Below, piece by piece: positions 22,389 through 33,788 of a stretch of DNA of 64,000 nt. The first letter of the stretch is position 1. Each line of letters opens with the position of its first letter. The translations under genes and the position numbers were made by a program. The notes under the pieces are model-generated. The model saw only the letters and a list, made by a program, of their open reading frames with translations, was not told the origin of the DNA and made no database searches. The stretch is from assembly GCA_000507305.1 (NCBI GenBank), contig DF239281.1, forward strand, positions 1 to 64,000, in the 5' to 3' direction. This DNA is from Breviolum minutum Mf 1.05b.01. Taxonomy: Eukaryota > Sar > Dinophyceae > Suessiales > Symbiodiniaceae.

Positions 22389-25300
22389 CTGAAGAAGCCG
22401 AATACCATTCAGCCTCTGTGCTGCTCAAAGAGATGCATTTCTGAGTCCTTGAAGTACTGTGAACAACAATACTGTTCAACACATGCACGGCTGAGGATGT
22501 GGAACGCATGTCACCTGAACCACTCCAATCAGAATCTGTGAAAACTTCAAGTAAATTTTGTTGCTTGCCATCATCAACATCCATCATAGCTTGCATAAAC
22601 GATGTGCCCTTTTGCTTGCTATCCATACGAACTGCAAAATGTTCAGTTTCCCTAAGATAGCCAACCAGCCTTCCAAGTGCAGCCCATGACTGTTGTGTGG
22701 GATTCTTCAAGTCACAGGCCAACGACTTCACAGCATATTGTATATCAAATCTCTCTTGACTCATGTACATTGCAATGCCAACAATCGATCGATACTCCGA
22801 AGCGAGGGACTCTGACAGAGGTTGACTAGGATCAGAGGAGGAAGGCAAAGAGGTCGATGAACACGGTGTTTTGCACAGCTTTGCTGGTTTTCCATTTGCT
22901 TTTGTATACTTTTCGACCATACTGTTAACATGCTTGGGCTCTGGATATATGGTTATACGTGAATATCCAGGTTCTATGACATGCAAACGTTTGAGAAACT
23001 CAAAACTGCCACCCTCGTGCCTCTTCACATAACTGTGGGTAAGCTTGAACTCTGCAGCCAATCCAGGAAGCAGCTTTGTCGTCACCCACTGTTCTGTACC
23101 AATAAACATAATGTCATCCACATGTATCAGCACTGCACCATCATTTGCACACTTGAGAATACACGGCTGTTCACTGCAAATTGTTGCACCAACTGTGGTT
23201 TGGAGTTTGCCAGTGAAATGCTGATACCATAGCTTGGATGCATCTCGTTGTCCCGGCAGGCAGCGTAGGATGACAAAACTCTGGTTTCCAAAAGTGACTC
23301 GCCTCGGACGTTGCTGTGGCACCTGAAGAAAAGCATCACTTATGTCGAGTGTTCCCAAAATTGCTTCATTCACAAAACCATTTGTAATTGCCAGAGCAGG
23401 AAACAACTTTGAAACCGACGACGAAGAAGCTGGTGAATACACATCATCCCTTGCCTCAAGCCAGTTGAAATCACGACCCACCAAGCGAGAACGTCTTAGC
23501 CAAGCAGGTTCATTTTCAATCAGCACACCTGAGGAATCATAGATTGGTCTTGTCTTTTTCCTCCAAGCACGAACCATTCTCGCAGATAATGGCTTTCCCA
23601 ACTCACCTGTGTAATTGCTTTCCAATGTCAACACGCCCATAGCAGTCAATCGACGAATCTCCAATTCGTCAGCAATACGATCCAACTCTTCCAACTCATC
23701 TGCTGTCAAATTTGGTTCCAAGTCAGAAAATGGAAGCCATAGACGAGATTCATCATCAGGTGATGGATCATTCGTTTGATCCTTCTCTTCATCTCCAAAA
23801 TACCAGTCTGCAAACTCGTCTTGAAAATTCACTTCACTGCAATAGTCGTCCATCTCGACGTCAACATGCAGATACTCTTCATCACCAATACGTCTCACAG
23901 AAATCCTAGCTTTCTTAGACGGAGGCTCAACAACAGTTGCACTTTCATCTGTGGTTAGCCCCGCCTGCTCGACATCCATACCTCCTGAACCACCAAGAGG
24001 CTCCGAAACGGGAACGCTAGCACTTGGCTGTGCAGCTGTAGTTGTTGCAGAACTTTCTACAGGAATAGGTGGCATGACGCCAACCAAGACTGCATCATCT
24101 GGCAAAGCACTTGGCACTTCATCTGGGGGATCATCACCAGGACTGTCATCGATTCCTGGACCCATACCAGTAATTGCAAATCTCGACTCACGCTTTGAAA
24201 ATGCATCGATTTTGTTGCCTAATGTTCCAGACACATGCCAGGGATAAGCAACAATCGTACGATACACTTGAATCTGCTCTTTCCAATCTGGATACAACAA
24301 GGCTTTGACAGATTTCGTCAATTGCAAGCCACCACTTTCTGTAGACACAACAAACATGTCGTTGTTGAGGGTCTTTGTCAAAAATATACACTTCTTCCAC
24401 TTGGGATCGCCCTTCTTGTTTGTAGAGTCACCAACGAACCCAAGAACTGGCTGGGCAAACTGGCACAATTTACCATGGTATGAATGTCCACTGATCAGTT
24501 CATATGGAGTTGAACCAGCTTTCACACTGTATCTGTTTAAGGTCCATGCAGCGCGCACAAACGCCCATGCCATCAGAGGATGGCTAATGGGAACTTCAAC
24601 TTCAAGCATTGCCCTGAGCTGATGTAGGAATGCATTTGCAGTGTTCCTGACACGATCAACAGCTTTCTCAACCCAGGAATTTGAAGCATGGTCAAGTATC
24701 TTTGAGTTCTCGCATGTGACCTTTCGACCCAATCGTAAAAGTGAACGTTGCAACACTGTCTGCAAATTCAACATTGTAGGTTCCTGATCGCATCTCAAGC
24801 AAATATCACCATGCCCCAAATGTTCAATGAACCTTGAAGCTTCACGGACCATGTGTTGCACCTCACCCTTGTTTCGAACAGGTACTGCATGTACTGCACT
24901 TGAATGAGAATCATGCAACACAAGAACCACAATCTTTGCATTTGACTTCTCATCAACAGCTTCACCACTCACACCTGTATAGCACAAATCAAAGCTCACC
25001 ACCGGCAATTCGTGTTCCCTCAACGATTCAGGATCACGTTCATGTCTTTCAGCCTTTCCCTTTCCAGCAACACAAAATTCACACCAATCTTTGTATGGAA
25101 TGTGTGTGAGACGGTGTCTCATGACTTCATCCTCATCAACTGGTGCAGCTGGGGTGTGCACCATCGTAGGTTCACGCACTGTCTCCAACTTTGCTGAAGA
25201 TGCTGCCTCTATCTCAGCAGCCATTTTCCTTTTGTCCAACGTTGACAAAATTCTCTGCCACAATTTGCTTTTGCTTCCACTTTGAGAAATTTCCAAATAG

Positions 25301-26994
25301 TGACATGCTGCACGAAGAACTGAAATGGCAGAATTTGGATATACTGTGACACCCGCAATTGTTATTCCATTTGTAGCACCATGACCATCATCTCTATGGA
25401 CAGCTAAACTTGCAGGAATATCCATTCGAACTGGCCTAGCTGGTGCTGCTGGTGCCTCATCGCCTTCACGTGCCAACTCTTCAGGAGCTGGAGCAGGATT
25501 GTCAGTCTCAAACAACTCAAATCGACTTGGATTTGCAGAAGATGACGGACCACTTGAACGAGTCTGAGAGCTAAGCACCACAATGCCCAAATTTTCAGCA
25601 CTCGTCGAAACCTTGCTCATAATTGTCACAAGTTTCTTGTAACCTCCAGCAATTGGTTTTGCAGGATTGTCCATGTAAAACACTTTCATGCATAGTTCCA
25701 ACATATGCCAACCTTCTGTTTCATGCCAAGCAAGAGTTGTACGATACGGAAATTCATGCAGCAAAACACTCTTCGTAACATCAACAAAATGTCTGGCATG
25801 GCTCATGCACAAAGGAGTTCCATTGGGCAAATCATACCAGCCTACACCAAGGTTCTGCCACGATACAGGAATGTCAACTGAGAGACGTCGAACTTCCTCC
25901 AGCACACGAACATGCCCCTGCATCATGATGGAATTTTGTTTGAATCCCAACTGCACTCTGTGTCCACTCTTATGCACAAGAAAATCACCATCTTGGCTAG
26001 GCATAATGCCCCAACCACGCTTCAGCAGTTTGCCATACGAAATGAGAGGTTTATCAACTGCAGAACTGAAGTGAGCACGATCTTTGATTGTTATACTTTG
26101 ACCATTTGTTGTAGTAACATCAAAACAAATATCACGAACATCATCAACATGTATTGTATTGCCCTGTGCATCTCTTAGCTCTGAGCTCCTGTCACGACTC
26201 GGAACGCCTGCATCCATCAGAGACACTGGTAAAACAGTAGCATCAGAGCCACTGTCCAAGACAATGTCATGAACCTGAGAGGTCACTGCTCGAACATGCA
26301 ACTGTGGCTTAAGACCCGGACGATACCTGACAGAATCATTGAAAATGCGGCATGTTGATTCCACACCTGTCACATCATACAAATCAAATCGATAACTGTC
26401 TGAAACCAGGTCCTTGTAGTGCTCGTTGTCATCATAGTTGAACAATGGATGCAATATATAAGAAGAAGCACAAGAGAAGCCATCACAAACATCACTCTTC
26501 AATGGAAAATACTCATCAATACCAATGCCATTCGAAGATGTACCACCACATGCAACACCACTGCTCATAGCATTGCCTGACCAGGTGGCACAAGGACTCG
26601 ACTCATCATGATGCCGTGAACTCAAACTGCCTGACATCTGCACAATCATGAAAACATCTGAACTCTCGAAAGTGTCATCCGAAACATCAAAGAAAGTTTC
26701 TGGTTGAAGTTCGTTCGAGTAGACCATAGAGGAGGAAGCAATAGGAATAGGAAACGACACGACTCGATTGACTTTCTGCTGCATGTTGTTTTGCGTGCTT
26801 TGACTCGGCGCAGGTGTTTCAGTATGCTGTTTAACAGTATCATTCGAACCACTTGCACCACTTTCTGTAACATTGCGCACACGACATGTCTCTGCTTTGT
26901 GACCATACTTGCCACACTTGTGACATGTACCATCGAACCTGCCTTTTCCTTTGTCTTTGCTTTTGCCACCTTTGCCTTTGCTCTTACCATCCAA
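22389..26994 (-). CDS. pol: Copia pol: zinc knuckle, protease, integrase, RT, RNase H start
   Basis: A 1,547-codon open frame (nominal stop at 22351). Zinc knuckle CHKCGKYGHKAETC at residues ~24-37; protease LDSGSDATVLP at ~250; integrase with CxxC (WCEFCV), first Asp in VSFDLCYTG at ~668, second in LRCDQEPT at ~736 and Glu in SWVEKAVDRV at ~775. RT has LDISDAFLQVP (~1218) and LIHVDDIMFIG (~1295). RNase H starts with TDSDWSGSGDM (~1487) and SLSSTEAEWYSASSG. All catalytic residues seen are intact. It has no proper ATG and is probably reached from gag by a -1 shift or by a healed 1-nt deletion. RNase H continues in another frame from 22388. Confidence 0.92.
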
Positions 26995-28070
26995 AAATTG
27001 GATGGACCACCACTGCCTTTACCAGCATTATGTCCAGACCATTGCGACTGTCCTTTGCCAGTGAACCAGTTTGGTGAACCTTTGAACCCGGAACCTTTTC
27101 CTTTTCCAGAATCGTATTTCCCTTTCGTCTTGCCCTTCTGCCGATCTTTGCCCTTTCCTTTCTTGCCCTTCTGTTTGCCTTTCGAGTCAAAAACTCGATC
27201 AACTTCCATGGGGCCACTTGTGTCGTGACTGTTGTTCAAACTCAAATCATTGCCCAAAACCATCTGCTCTGTCCACTTAGCTGTGGAGCGCTCATACGCC
27301 AGGATATGTTCCCTGACATTGTTGTAGGTTGTTGTTTCTGAAACCTGCAACTGCAACCACGTCTTCAGTTGCCCTGTAACACTGCGCAGCAAGATAGCTG
27401 CTTTCAATTCATCATTCAACTTCGACCCCAAGCGTTCATATTCCATGAATGCACCATCCAAACGCATGATTTGAAACAACAATGAACTCTTGTTGTGAAA
27501 TTGTGGCCAACTCATAATTGTAGAAAGAAGACTCATGGATCTATTCTTGTTTTGTGGTTCATTCGCAGCAATAAGTTGACGATATGCCTCAAATCCATTT
27601 GAGTTCTGTACTTGCTTCAGCAGCATCAATGGTCGCTGCTTCAAAACACCTGACAGAAGACCATACAGGAACGTTCCACGTTGCCGCTCCTTGTCATCCT
27701 GAACAGACTGATCAATCTCGGTTCCAAAATTGCTACGAATAACCTTCAACTCATCAGGATAGTGTGAATCCAATGATGCAAGATATTGCTCAAAACTCCA
27801 TGACCACTCACGCCACAATGAAATTTCATGTTCTCGACTGCTGGGATCAAAAGTTTGAGGTTTTGCCAACAACTTATACAATTGACTTGAATCACCAGAA
27901 AACAAACCACCACTCGATGACGATGAGCTCTGTGCCGCTACAGCTGAGGATACTGCTTGGGCTGCATTTGCTGCACTCTCAGCTGCCTGCACCATCCGTA
28001 GGGCAAGTTGTGCCCCATCGATCTGAGTTGCACCTGTTGGGCTCCCTGCGGGTGAACCATCAGGCTCCAT
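26646..28070 (-). CDS. gag: Copia gag (open frame; real gag ends near 26995)
   Basis: Starts ATG 28070, 184 nt inside the LTR. Residues 1-50 are Ala/Ser-rich. About 70-260 carry the copia gag core with W-rich LWREWSWSFEQYL and MRLDGAFMEYERLG. About 300-357 form a Lys/Gly-rich nucleic-acid-binding tail (KGKQKGKKGKGKDRQKGK). Past about 26995 this frame leaves the zinc knuckle, which continues in the -1 frame, so the last ~115 residues of the open frame are probably not translated as part of normal Gag-Pol. The switch coincides with a run of five T. Confidence 0.85.
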   Translation of the reverse strand: MEPDGSPAGSPTGATQIDGAQLALRMVQAAESAANAAQAVSSAVAAQSSSSSSGGLFSGDSSQLYKLLAKPQTFDPSSREHEISLWREWSWSFEQYLASLDSHYPDELKVIRSNFGTEIDQSVQDDKERQRGTFLYGLLSGVLKQRPLMLLKQVQNSNGFEAYRQLIAANEPQNKNRSMSLLSTIMSWPQFHNKSSLLFQIMRLDGAFMEYERLGSKLNDELKAAILLRSVTGQLKTWLQLQVSETTTYNNVREHILAYERSTAKWTEQMVLGNDLSLNNSHDTSGPMEVDRVFDSKGKQKGKKGKGKDRQKGKTKGKYDSGKGKGSGFKGSPNWFTGKGQSQWSGHNAGKGSGGPSNFWMVRAKAKVAKAKTKEKAGSMVHVTSVASMVTKQRHVVCAMLQKVVQVVRMILLNSILKHLRRVKARKTTCSRKSIESCRFLFLLLPPLWSTRTNFNQKLSLMFRMTLSRVQMFS

Positions 28071-28234
28071 TTCACAATTTCAGAAAAACACCCATCTGCT
28101 TCCTTGAGCTAAACCCTACATGCAGTAAAAATGAAATTCTCAAAATTGCAATTGTTGTAGGGCCACCACGTCAGCAAGAAGAGAAATTGCAGAAAATCAG
28201 TCTATCACAAAACGCTTCCAGAAAAAGGGTTTTT

Positions 28235-28253
28235 GCGCCGGGCTCCGCTACCA
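28235..28253 (-). promoter_or_regulatory. Primer-binding site for an initiator-tRNA-like primer
   Basis: Immediately inside the 5' LTR the minus strand reads TGGTAGCGGAGCCCGGCGC. Its complement ends in CTACCA, as expected for a tRNA 3' acceptor with CCA. Copia elements commonly use initiator Met tRNA (TGGTATCAGAGC in plants), and this fits a variant of it. The dinoflagellate tRNA itself was not available to compare. Confidence 0.75.
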
Positions 28254-28378
28254 TCTAAACTTTTCCTTGAAACGCAAAGACCTCACGAGTATGTGTCATT
28301 GCACTGGTCTGACATGTAATGTTTCTTACATGACTGCAACTACTTTCCATGGTTTTCATGGAGTAGTTTTCAACTAGC
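28254..28378 (-). repeat. 5' LTR of the copia element
   Basis: Repeated at 19878-20002 with only two G/A differences. Reading on the minus strand it starts GCTAGTTGAAAAC and ends GGAAAAGTTTAGA; it lacks a clear TG...CA. At 125 bp it is very short for a copia LTR. The promoter for the element should lie here, but no TATA-like box was identified. Confidence 0.85.
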
Positions 28379-29365
28379 TCACATTCACTGGAGTCTTGAC
28401 ACTTTCTGTGATGGTTTTTCACTCTCTTTTTGTTTCGTGTGTTGTTTCAACGGCCTTTTCACGTTTCTCATAAAATGATCATTTACTCACCCGGTCAATA
28501 CGACCATAGGGTCCTTTACACCACTGCTCAGCTGACTTACAGTCAGGCGACAGTAAAGTTCTGCACTAAAAAAGACCTATGCTGCGATGGAACCACACTC
28601 TTAAAAGAGGGTTCCTGTAAACCAGTCCAACACCTCCGAAATCTTCATATGGGAACCTTCGCTAGGCACAATGCCAGTGTGGAAGCATCGTTCTCATCCA
28701 CAAACCATATCATCTGATTTGGTGGCCATAGTTTCGGAGTCAACAAGAGGAAAGATGTCTAACATTTTCACCGACCGGCAGGACCGGTTGAGAATCAGCA
28801 GTTCAAGTGAGCCTGTCCAAGATTCCACAGATGACGAAGCAGTTTCTATCCGAGTGCAATCTCTTCACATGAATAACATCTGATCAGTGTAAAAATTGCC
28901 TACCCTATATCTAGATCTCTCTCGTACACACGCTATATCAATAGCAGACAGATTTTGGCTCGTCTAGCTGTGAACTGCACACTCGAGAACGTTCACAGAG
29001 ATGAAATTGAAAAACCACCAAACGAAGACAGAAAGAGAGCCTTTCATAAAACACAGCCGCCTGTTTGAACACATTCAGGTTGATCCCCGTGAAGTAGTGC
29101 GTACTTTTTTTTGTTTCTGTGCTGCCCATTTCTCCTACTTTCAAGCTCACTCACAAGAGTTCCTCTGATGTTTTTAATTTTCTGATACCTCAGATTTTTT
29201 GTTTGATAGCCTGAATTGGGAACCTTAGATTTTTTATTGCTGTTTGTATGACGTTTCTTAACATTTTTTTTTGGCCGCTACGAGGACACATACCGCCAGC
29301 TACGAGGGTGTTCACTCTTTAGTGAGCAACCACACGAAAAGAACAACCTGTCTTTTCTGATTCTT
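28379..29365. other. No recognised gene; T-rich flank
   Basis: Short protein-like text (SESTRGKMSNIFTDRQDRLR near 28750, plus strand) is not supported by neighbours or length. No repeat or RNA gene recognised. Confidence 0.4.
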
Positions 29366-29369
29366 GCTT

Positions 29370-29660
29370 CTGTGCAGCTCATCGTGAATTTCGCGATGCT
29401 TGCTCACTGGGTGCCACTGACTGTGTCTCTGGCTTTCCATCTCTTTGAATACTTTTCTACAGTGGGTTGGCAAGGTCTCGCTGCTTGCTAGAGAAGAACA
29501 TCTGAGAGGACACTGAGATTCGACTTGCTGCATGTTCTCTCACTCGGTTTCACAAAGTTCTGGGTTGGTGAAGTGCCTTGCGCTCTTCAATCAACAGGTA
29601 TGCGTTGGACCTCACTGTTTCACTGGGCGACTAAGACCACTAGGAACATTTCTTTAATGG
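29370..29660. repeat. Dispersed repeat, copy 1
   Basis: Shares TTCGCGATGCTTRCTCA, CACTGACTGTGTCTCTGG, TTTCACnAAGTyCTGGGTTGGT, CCAATCAACAGGyATGCGTT and the CACTGTTTCACTGG(G/A)CGAC block with 31920-32110; a shorter copy lies at 32400-32480. It includes an internal insertion relative to copy 2. Confidence 0.8.
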
Positions 29661-29923
29661 GGGTACGGTGCTATCTTTTGATCTGCTCCTTCCACCATGG
29701 AGATTTCTACCCTACGGGTTCCTCGCTGCAGGCTCGTCCCGGTTGACTGCTTATTTAAGCTCCTCTATCACCGGCAAAGCTCCCTGTTTGCCACCTGTTC
29801 TTTTCTATCCTCGCCTTGCACCAATTTTGGACCTACCGACTTTTGCCACCTGTGACGTCGGTTTTAACGACTTACGGTATTTCGTTTTGCTTCAATTCAA
29901 GCACGTCCAATTTCGGATTATGA

Positions 29924-30001
29924 TATGCTGACTGAAGGGCGCTCTGCCCAGGACCTTCTTCGCAAGAAGATCGCACCTTAGCAGCGTGGAGCAAAAAAAA
30001 A
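29924..30001. repeat. Diverged GCTGACTGAAGGGC...A-run repeat unit
   Basis: Starts GCTGACTGAAGGGC and ends GCAGCGTGGAGC followed by a run of about ten A. Related units with the same start and an A-run end lie at 32747-32815 and 32925-32990. The A-rich 3' end and conserved 5' end are SINE-like, but no pol III box was recognised. Confidence 0.55.
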
Positions 30002-30066
30002 AGTACAGCTCATCGTGACGATTGTGGCAGTCATAGATGGCGTTCTTGTGCATCAAACTGGACGAA

Positions 30067-30419
30067 GGGAACACCCACCAAAAAAACAAGACCAACCGCC
30101 CAAAAAAAAAAGCAAACAACAAATCAACCAGGTGCTCCCATGAAAGGTGAAACGGTGAAACTTTAGGCGTTCAGTGAGTGTATGAATCCCGGCTCTCAGT
30201 CCTTCTCTTCATCCAAATAGTTCCGCCGCTCATGGTGACATGGTGACTTGTTACCATAAGCATCTGAGTATGGTGGAACTATTTGGATGAAAAGAAGGAC
30301 TGAGAGCCGGGGTCATGCACTAAAGTTTCACCGTTTCACCTTTGTGGGAGCACCTCGTTGATTTGTTGGTTTGCTGTTTTTTTGGGGCGGTTGGTCTTGT
30401 TGTTTTGGCGGGTGTTCCC
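30067..30419. mobile_element. Foldback (long terminal inverted repeat) element
   Basis: Left arm 30067-30227 and right arm 30272-30419 are inverted copies, with outer ends GGGAACACCC / GGGTGTTCCC and inner ends AAATAGTTCCGCC / GGTGGAACTATTT. The ~44-bp loop contains a smaller hairpin, ATGGTGAC-TT-GTTACCAT. The arms differ by several indels (the left has an extra TTAGGCGTTCAGTGAGTG-like insert). There is no coding capacity, so it would be non-autonomous. Confidence 0.85.
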
Positions 30420-31405
30420 CAGTTAGATGCGCAAGAAAAGACATCGCCACGATCAATTCAACAGTATAAGAGGTTTGCTGCCTGACTATGCTGTGACAAA
30501 ATGTGACGTAATGTTTCAAACCTGGAATGGCAGTTTGAAGCATTTCTGGTGAAAGTTTGAGGCTGTGTGAACTTAGCGGTTTGGAAAGTCTGTGGAATTA
30601 GTTTTCGGGAATAGAGTTTCCAATATATCACATCCGAGTTTTTCAACGATTTGCTTATGTCATGTGTTTGAATTGATGTTGAAACTTTTCAGAGAAAGTT
30701 TCTTGATCTGTCAGGTGATCTCAAAGTCCAGCTCACCACCATTGAGGTTGGCCCTGGCTTTGTATCCTCCCACCCAGCTCACCACCATTGGAGTCTGGAT
30801 TGGAAACTTTCTTCTCTTCATTTACTATCTGTCCTCCTCTCTGGCCGCCCCGCCCGCTGGAATCCAAAGTGATTCGGATCCAAAGTGATCATCCTCTTGC
30901 TTTCCCTCCGCCGGTTGCTGCCATGGAACGGTCCAAAGTGATCTGCTCCATCCAAGTTTGAGGAAGGGACGTGGGTCTCTCTAGTAAGGCCTCTACCTAA
31001 TGCTACAGGACAGACAGGGAAAACAGAACCTGGTGATCTCCTTCATCTTCGTCAGGGTTTACTACTTGACCACAGTGGAATGGAAGGAGTTTCTTCCAGG
31101 ATCATCTTTGAGTCATCTGGACGAGTGAAGCAGGAATAACGACCTTTCTTTAGTTTCTGGTATTTGCATTGTGGCTATTGCTATCTCAATGGTTTTCCTG
31201 CCTTGCGCAGTTTCATCTACGTGGACGTGGGTGAACCAACTTCTCACCCTTGTTCAATGACTGGGATGATACAGGACCACCACCTACCAGCACTTCAAGA
31301 CTTTGAGTCACTTGGGACATCTATGTGGGATTTGCTATGACATCGCGAAGCAGTACTGAGCGGCTTGGGGATTTTTCTTCTGAAAGCGTAGAGTCTCACC
31401 TAGTT
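30420..31405. other. No recognised gene
   Basis: Stops in all frames; one internal duplication of CAGCTCACCACCATTG (30729 and 30775). Nothing else stands out. Confidence 0.4.
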
Positions 31406-31410
31406 TCCTG

Positions 31411-31498
31411 GGTGTCTTCTTGGATTGTTTTCGTTTGTTTTTGGTTGGGCTTTGGTTTTTGGTTGTGTTTGTTTGTTTGTTTTGTTTTGGAAGACACC
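31411..31498. repeat. Short T/G-rich element with 9-bp terminal inverted repeats
   Basis: GGTGTCTTC at 31411-31419 and GAAGACACC at 31490-31498 are perfect inverted repeats around 70 bp of T/G-rich sequence (GTTTGTTTTTGGTTG-like). A second element of the same style is at 33926-34085. Size and composition resemble introns and introner-like insertions. Confidence 0.5.
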
Positions 31499-31919
31499 TG
31501 GCTTTTTGCTCTCACCTATTCTCCAACATGTGGGAATAGTCAATCGAAGACAATATGTTTTGATGACCGTCTGAGCCTCGAGCGCGCACGGCATGAGCTC
31601 AAAAAAAAAGGTCTCTCTAGTAAGGTCTCCCTTGACTTTGCCGGTCTTGGTAGTCCTTGCTCTTGAGCCCCCCTTCTCTTCCTCTTACTTGATGTTGCTC
31701 TTTTACACAGACAACCTCTTCACCTTTGAGATGGACAAACCCACCTGGCGGTCGACGAGAGTTTGGTCCTTCTTCAGCCCCCCCTTCCCTCTTCTTCCGA
31801 AGAGCGTCTGGGTTGCTTTCTGAAGGCACTACACTCTCTTCTTCCCCATTTTTCTTTCCTCCATGTGCTGCTCCTTTCTCCCAAGTTCCTCTTGGACGGA
31901 TACTGCATGCACTGGGGAT

Positions 31920-32110
31920 GACTTTTCGCGATGCTTACTCAATGGGAACCACTGACTGTGTCTCTGGCGCATGCCCTCGTCCTATGTTTCACGCGGTTTC
32001 ACCAAGTCCTGGGTTGGTCAAGTTGCCTTGCGCTCTCCAATCAACAGGCATGCGTTAGACCTTACTGTTTCACTGGACGACCAAGGCCAATAGGAACGGA
32101 CCTCGTTCGG
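31920..32110. repeat. Dispersed repeat, copy 2
   Basis: The best-preserved of three local copies, running from TTTTCGCGATGCTTACTCA to ACCAAGGCCAATAGGAACG. Partners are at 29370-29660 and 32400-32480. No coding frame is conserved between copies. Confidence 0.8.
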
Positions 32111-32399
32111 CTAGCGCGAAAATTCCTTCTCAAATACGAATCCCGTTCAACTTTTCATTACCCTGAGCCATCACCCTCAATTATTGCCTTCTAGCCCTGA
32201 TTGATTGTGGAACCTAACCCCGATGCACTTGAGACTGCTTCGTTGTTGTTTGAACGCTATTGTTTCGTCTTGTTCCAATTCTACCAGAAAATCTAACTTG
32301 GTCCAACTTACCTTCCTTTGCCTTTCTGTTAGCACTCTTGCAAGTCTGTTAAGGTTGTTTCTAATTGTTGACTCTTCTTCTTCTTCTTGAACAAACATA

Positions 32400-32480
32400 T
32401 GACTTTTGTTTCACCAAGTCCTGGGTTGGTTAAGTTGCTTGCACTCTCTAACAGGCACGCGGTGGTACGCCTTTGTCGGA
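32400..32480. repeat. Dispersed repeat, copy 3 (partial)
   Basis: Retains TTTCACCAAGTCCTGGGTTG and the AACAGGCACGCGGTGGTACG region of copy 2, then diverges. Confidence 0.65.
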
Positions 32481-32646
32481 TTGTTTCACGGACTTCATTC
32501 CTTTGGTCTCTAGTTACAACTACGTCGATTGTGTTGGAGTACCTGTACCAATGCACTCTCCATCTGTGTTTCGAAAACCCATGACGTGCAACGAGGGATA
32601 CGGCGCCATGAATCGACTGTATCCGCTAGTTTCTCGGTCTGTGACC

Positions 32647-32998
32647 CAACTCGACCTCGGCGTTAATTTGTTTTGTTTGCATTGTTGCTTAATTTTATCA
32701 TTTGCAATGTCTGGAAAGTTGGTAAGTCCGTCTCTTCACTTATTTCGCTGACTGAAGGGCTCCGCCCGAGATTTTCGTGGCACGCAAGCAGCACGCAGCA
32801 AAAAAAAGATAAAGTCATGCAGGGTGTGGCCTCAGAATTAGTTTGTTTACATTGTTGCTTCGTTTGATGAATGTTTTTGCAATTCATTTGAAAAGTTAGG
32901 AAAGTCCGGCTTTTCACCTATTTCGCTGACTGAAGGGCTCCGCCCGCGACCTTCGTGGCATGCAAGCAGCGCACAGCAAAAAAAAGGGTGTGGCCTCA
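32647..32998. repeat. Tandem duplication of ~178 bp with A-run ends
   Basis: Two units at a 178-bp offset each contain TTAGTTTGTTTRCATTGTTG (first copy diverged), TTTCGCTGACTGAAGGGCTC, a GCAnGCAGC block and an A-run, then GTGTGGCCTCAG. The conserved start and A-rich end recall a retroposed short element inserted or duplicated in tandem. Confidence 0.75.
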
Positions 32999-33338
32999 GT
33001 GTTCAAGTTTGAATGACAATGAGATATGCTCCCCACTCCGGACTGTCCGACGAGATGACGAGAGCTCCAAACTTCTCATTCTTGCTCCCTACAACGACAC
33101 CACTCAGAACTTAACTGACATTTGACCACTCCCTCCGCCCAGTTCCCCCCTGCACTTTGCTCTTTCCACCTCACTTGTCTCGCGCGAGGTGGGGCACTTG
33201 ATAGCCTTGCTTCCAACTGCCTGCCATAAGCTCCTTTTGCATAAAGTTTTTTTTTTGTGGCAGTCTTTGCCTGAGCTCCTTTTGCATAAACGATTGCTGG
33301 TAGAGGTTGACTGGGCTTGTTTTGAAAATTGCTAGCAA

Positions 33339-33788
33339 TTGAGACAGAATTCCGCGCTGCTCAGATCTTGTTCACTGGTTACTTCCTGTTGGATCCATAG
33401 TGGGTTTCCTACAAGGAGTCAACCATCTTGTTTGGCAGCGACACACGTTTATGTCAATGGTAACTACTGGTCTTTAATGGTCGGAAATGCGGAAGAGAGC
33501 TGTCTGTTGCTTGTCCATCACTCTGCCTGGAAACTATCCAAGCAGCATCCCGAAGAAAAAGTCGAAGAGATAACTGTCTGCACATATGTGGAACGTGTCC
33601 ATTATTTTGGTGATGAGGTGATGAGTTTCCGAGGTTCCATGCTCATAGCTGGTGCAGTAAGATGTCACCTTACACAAGCAGTCAAACTAACCAACATCCT
33701 GTTCGGTACCACAGGGAGCTCTACTTTGTCCCACAAATGTAAAGTGCAGGCACATTTGGGCCGACATGACCCACCTCACATAGAGTAA
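33339..33788 (+). CDS. 149-codon open frame, hypothetical
   Basis: Contains protein-like stretches such as TVCTYVERVHYFGDEVMSFRG and SMLIAGAVRCHLTQAVKLTN. No family recognised, no neighbours to support it, and the first codons look like non-coding DNA. It may be a remnant of a gene or mobile element. Confidence 0.25.
   Translation: MRQNSALLRSCSLVTSCWIHSGFPTRSQPSCLAATHVYVNGNYWSLMVGNAEESCLLLVHHSAWKLSKQHPEEKVEEITVCTYVERVHYFGDEVMSFRGSMLIAGAVRCHLTQAVKLTNILFGTTGSSTLSHKCKVQAHLGRHDPPHIE

Larger units (their letters stand above)
19878..28378 (-). mobile_element. Ty1/copia LTR retrotransposon with membrane-anchored extension
   Basis: The 8.5-kb minus-strand element is bounded by 125-bp direct repeats that differ at two positions. 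It has a tRNA-like primer site inside the 5' LTR, gag, then protease-integrase-RT-RNase H, the copia order. Pol is followed by more than 400 codons of extra protein with two hydrophobic segments. Coding is interrupted by four frame changes. No matching target duplication was found at the outer edges (TGTTA left, TCACA right). The near-identical LTRs suggest recent insertion. 20003-20497, between the last coding frame and the 3' LTR, shows no gene. Confidence 0.9.
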
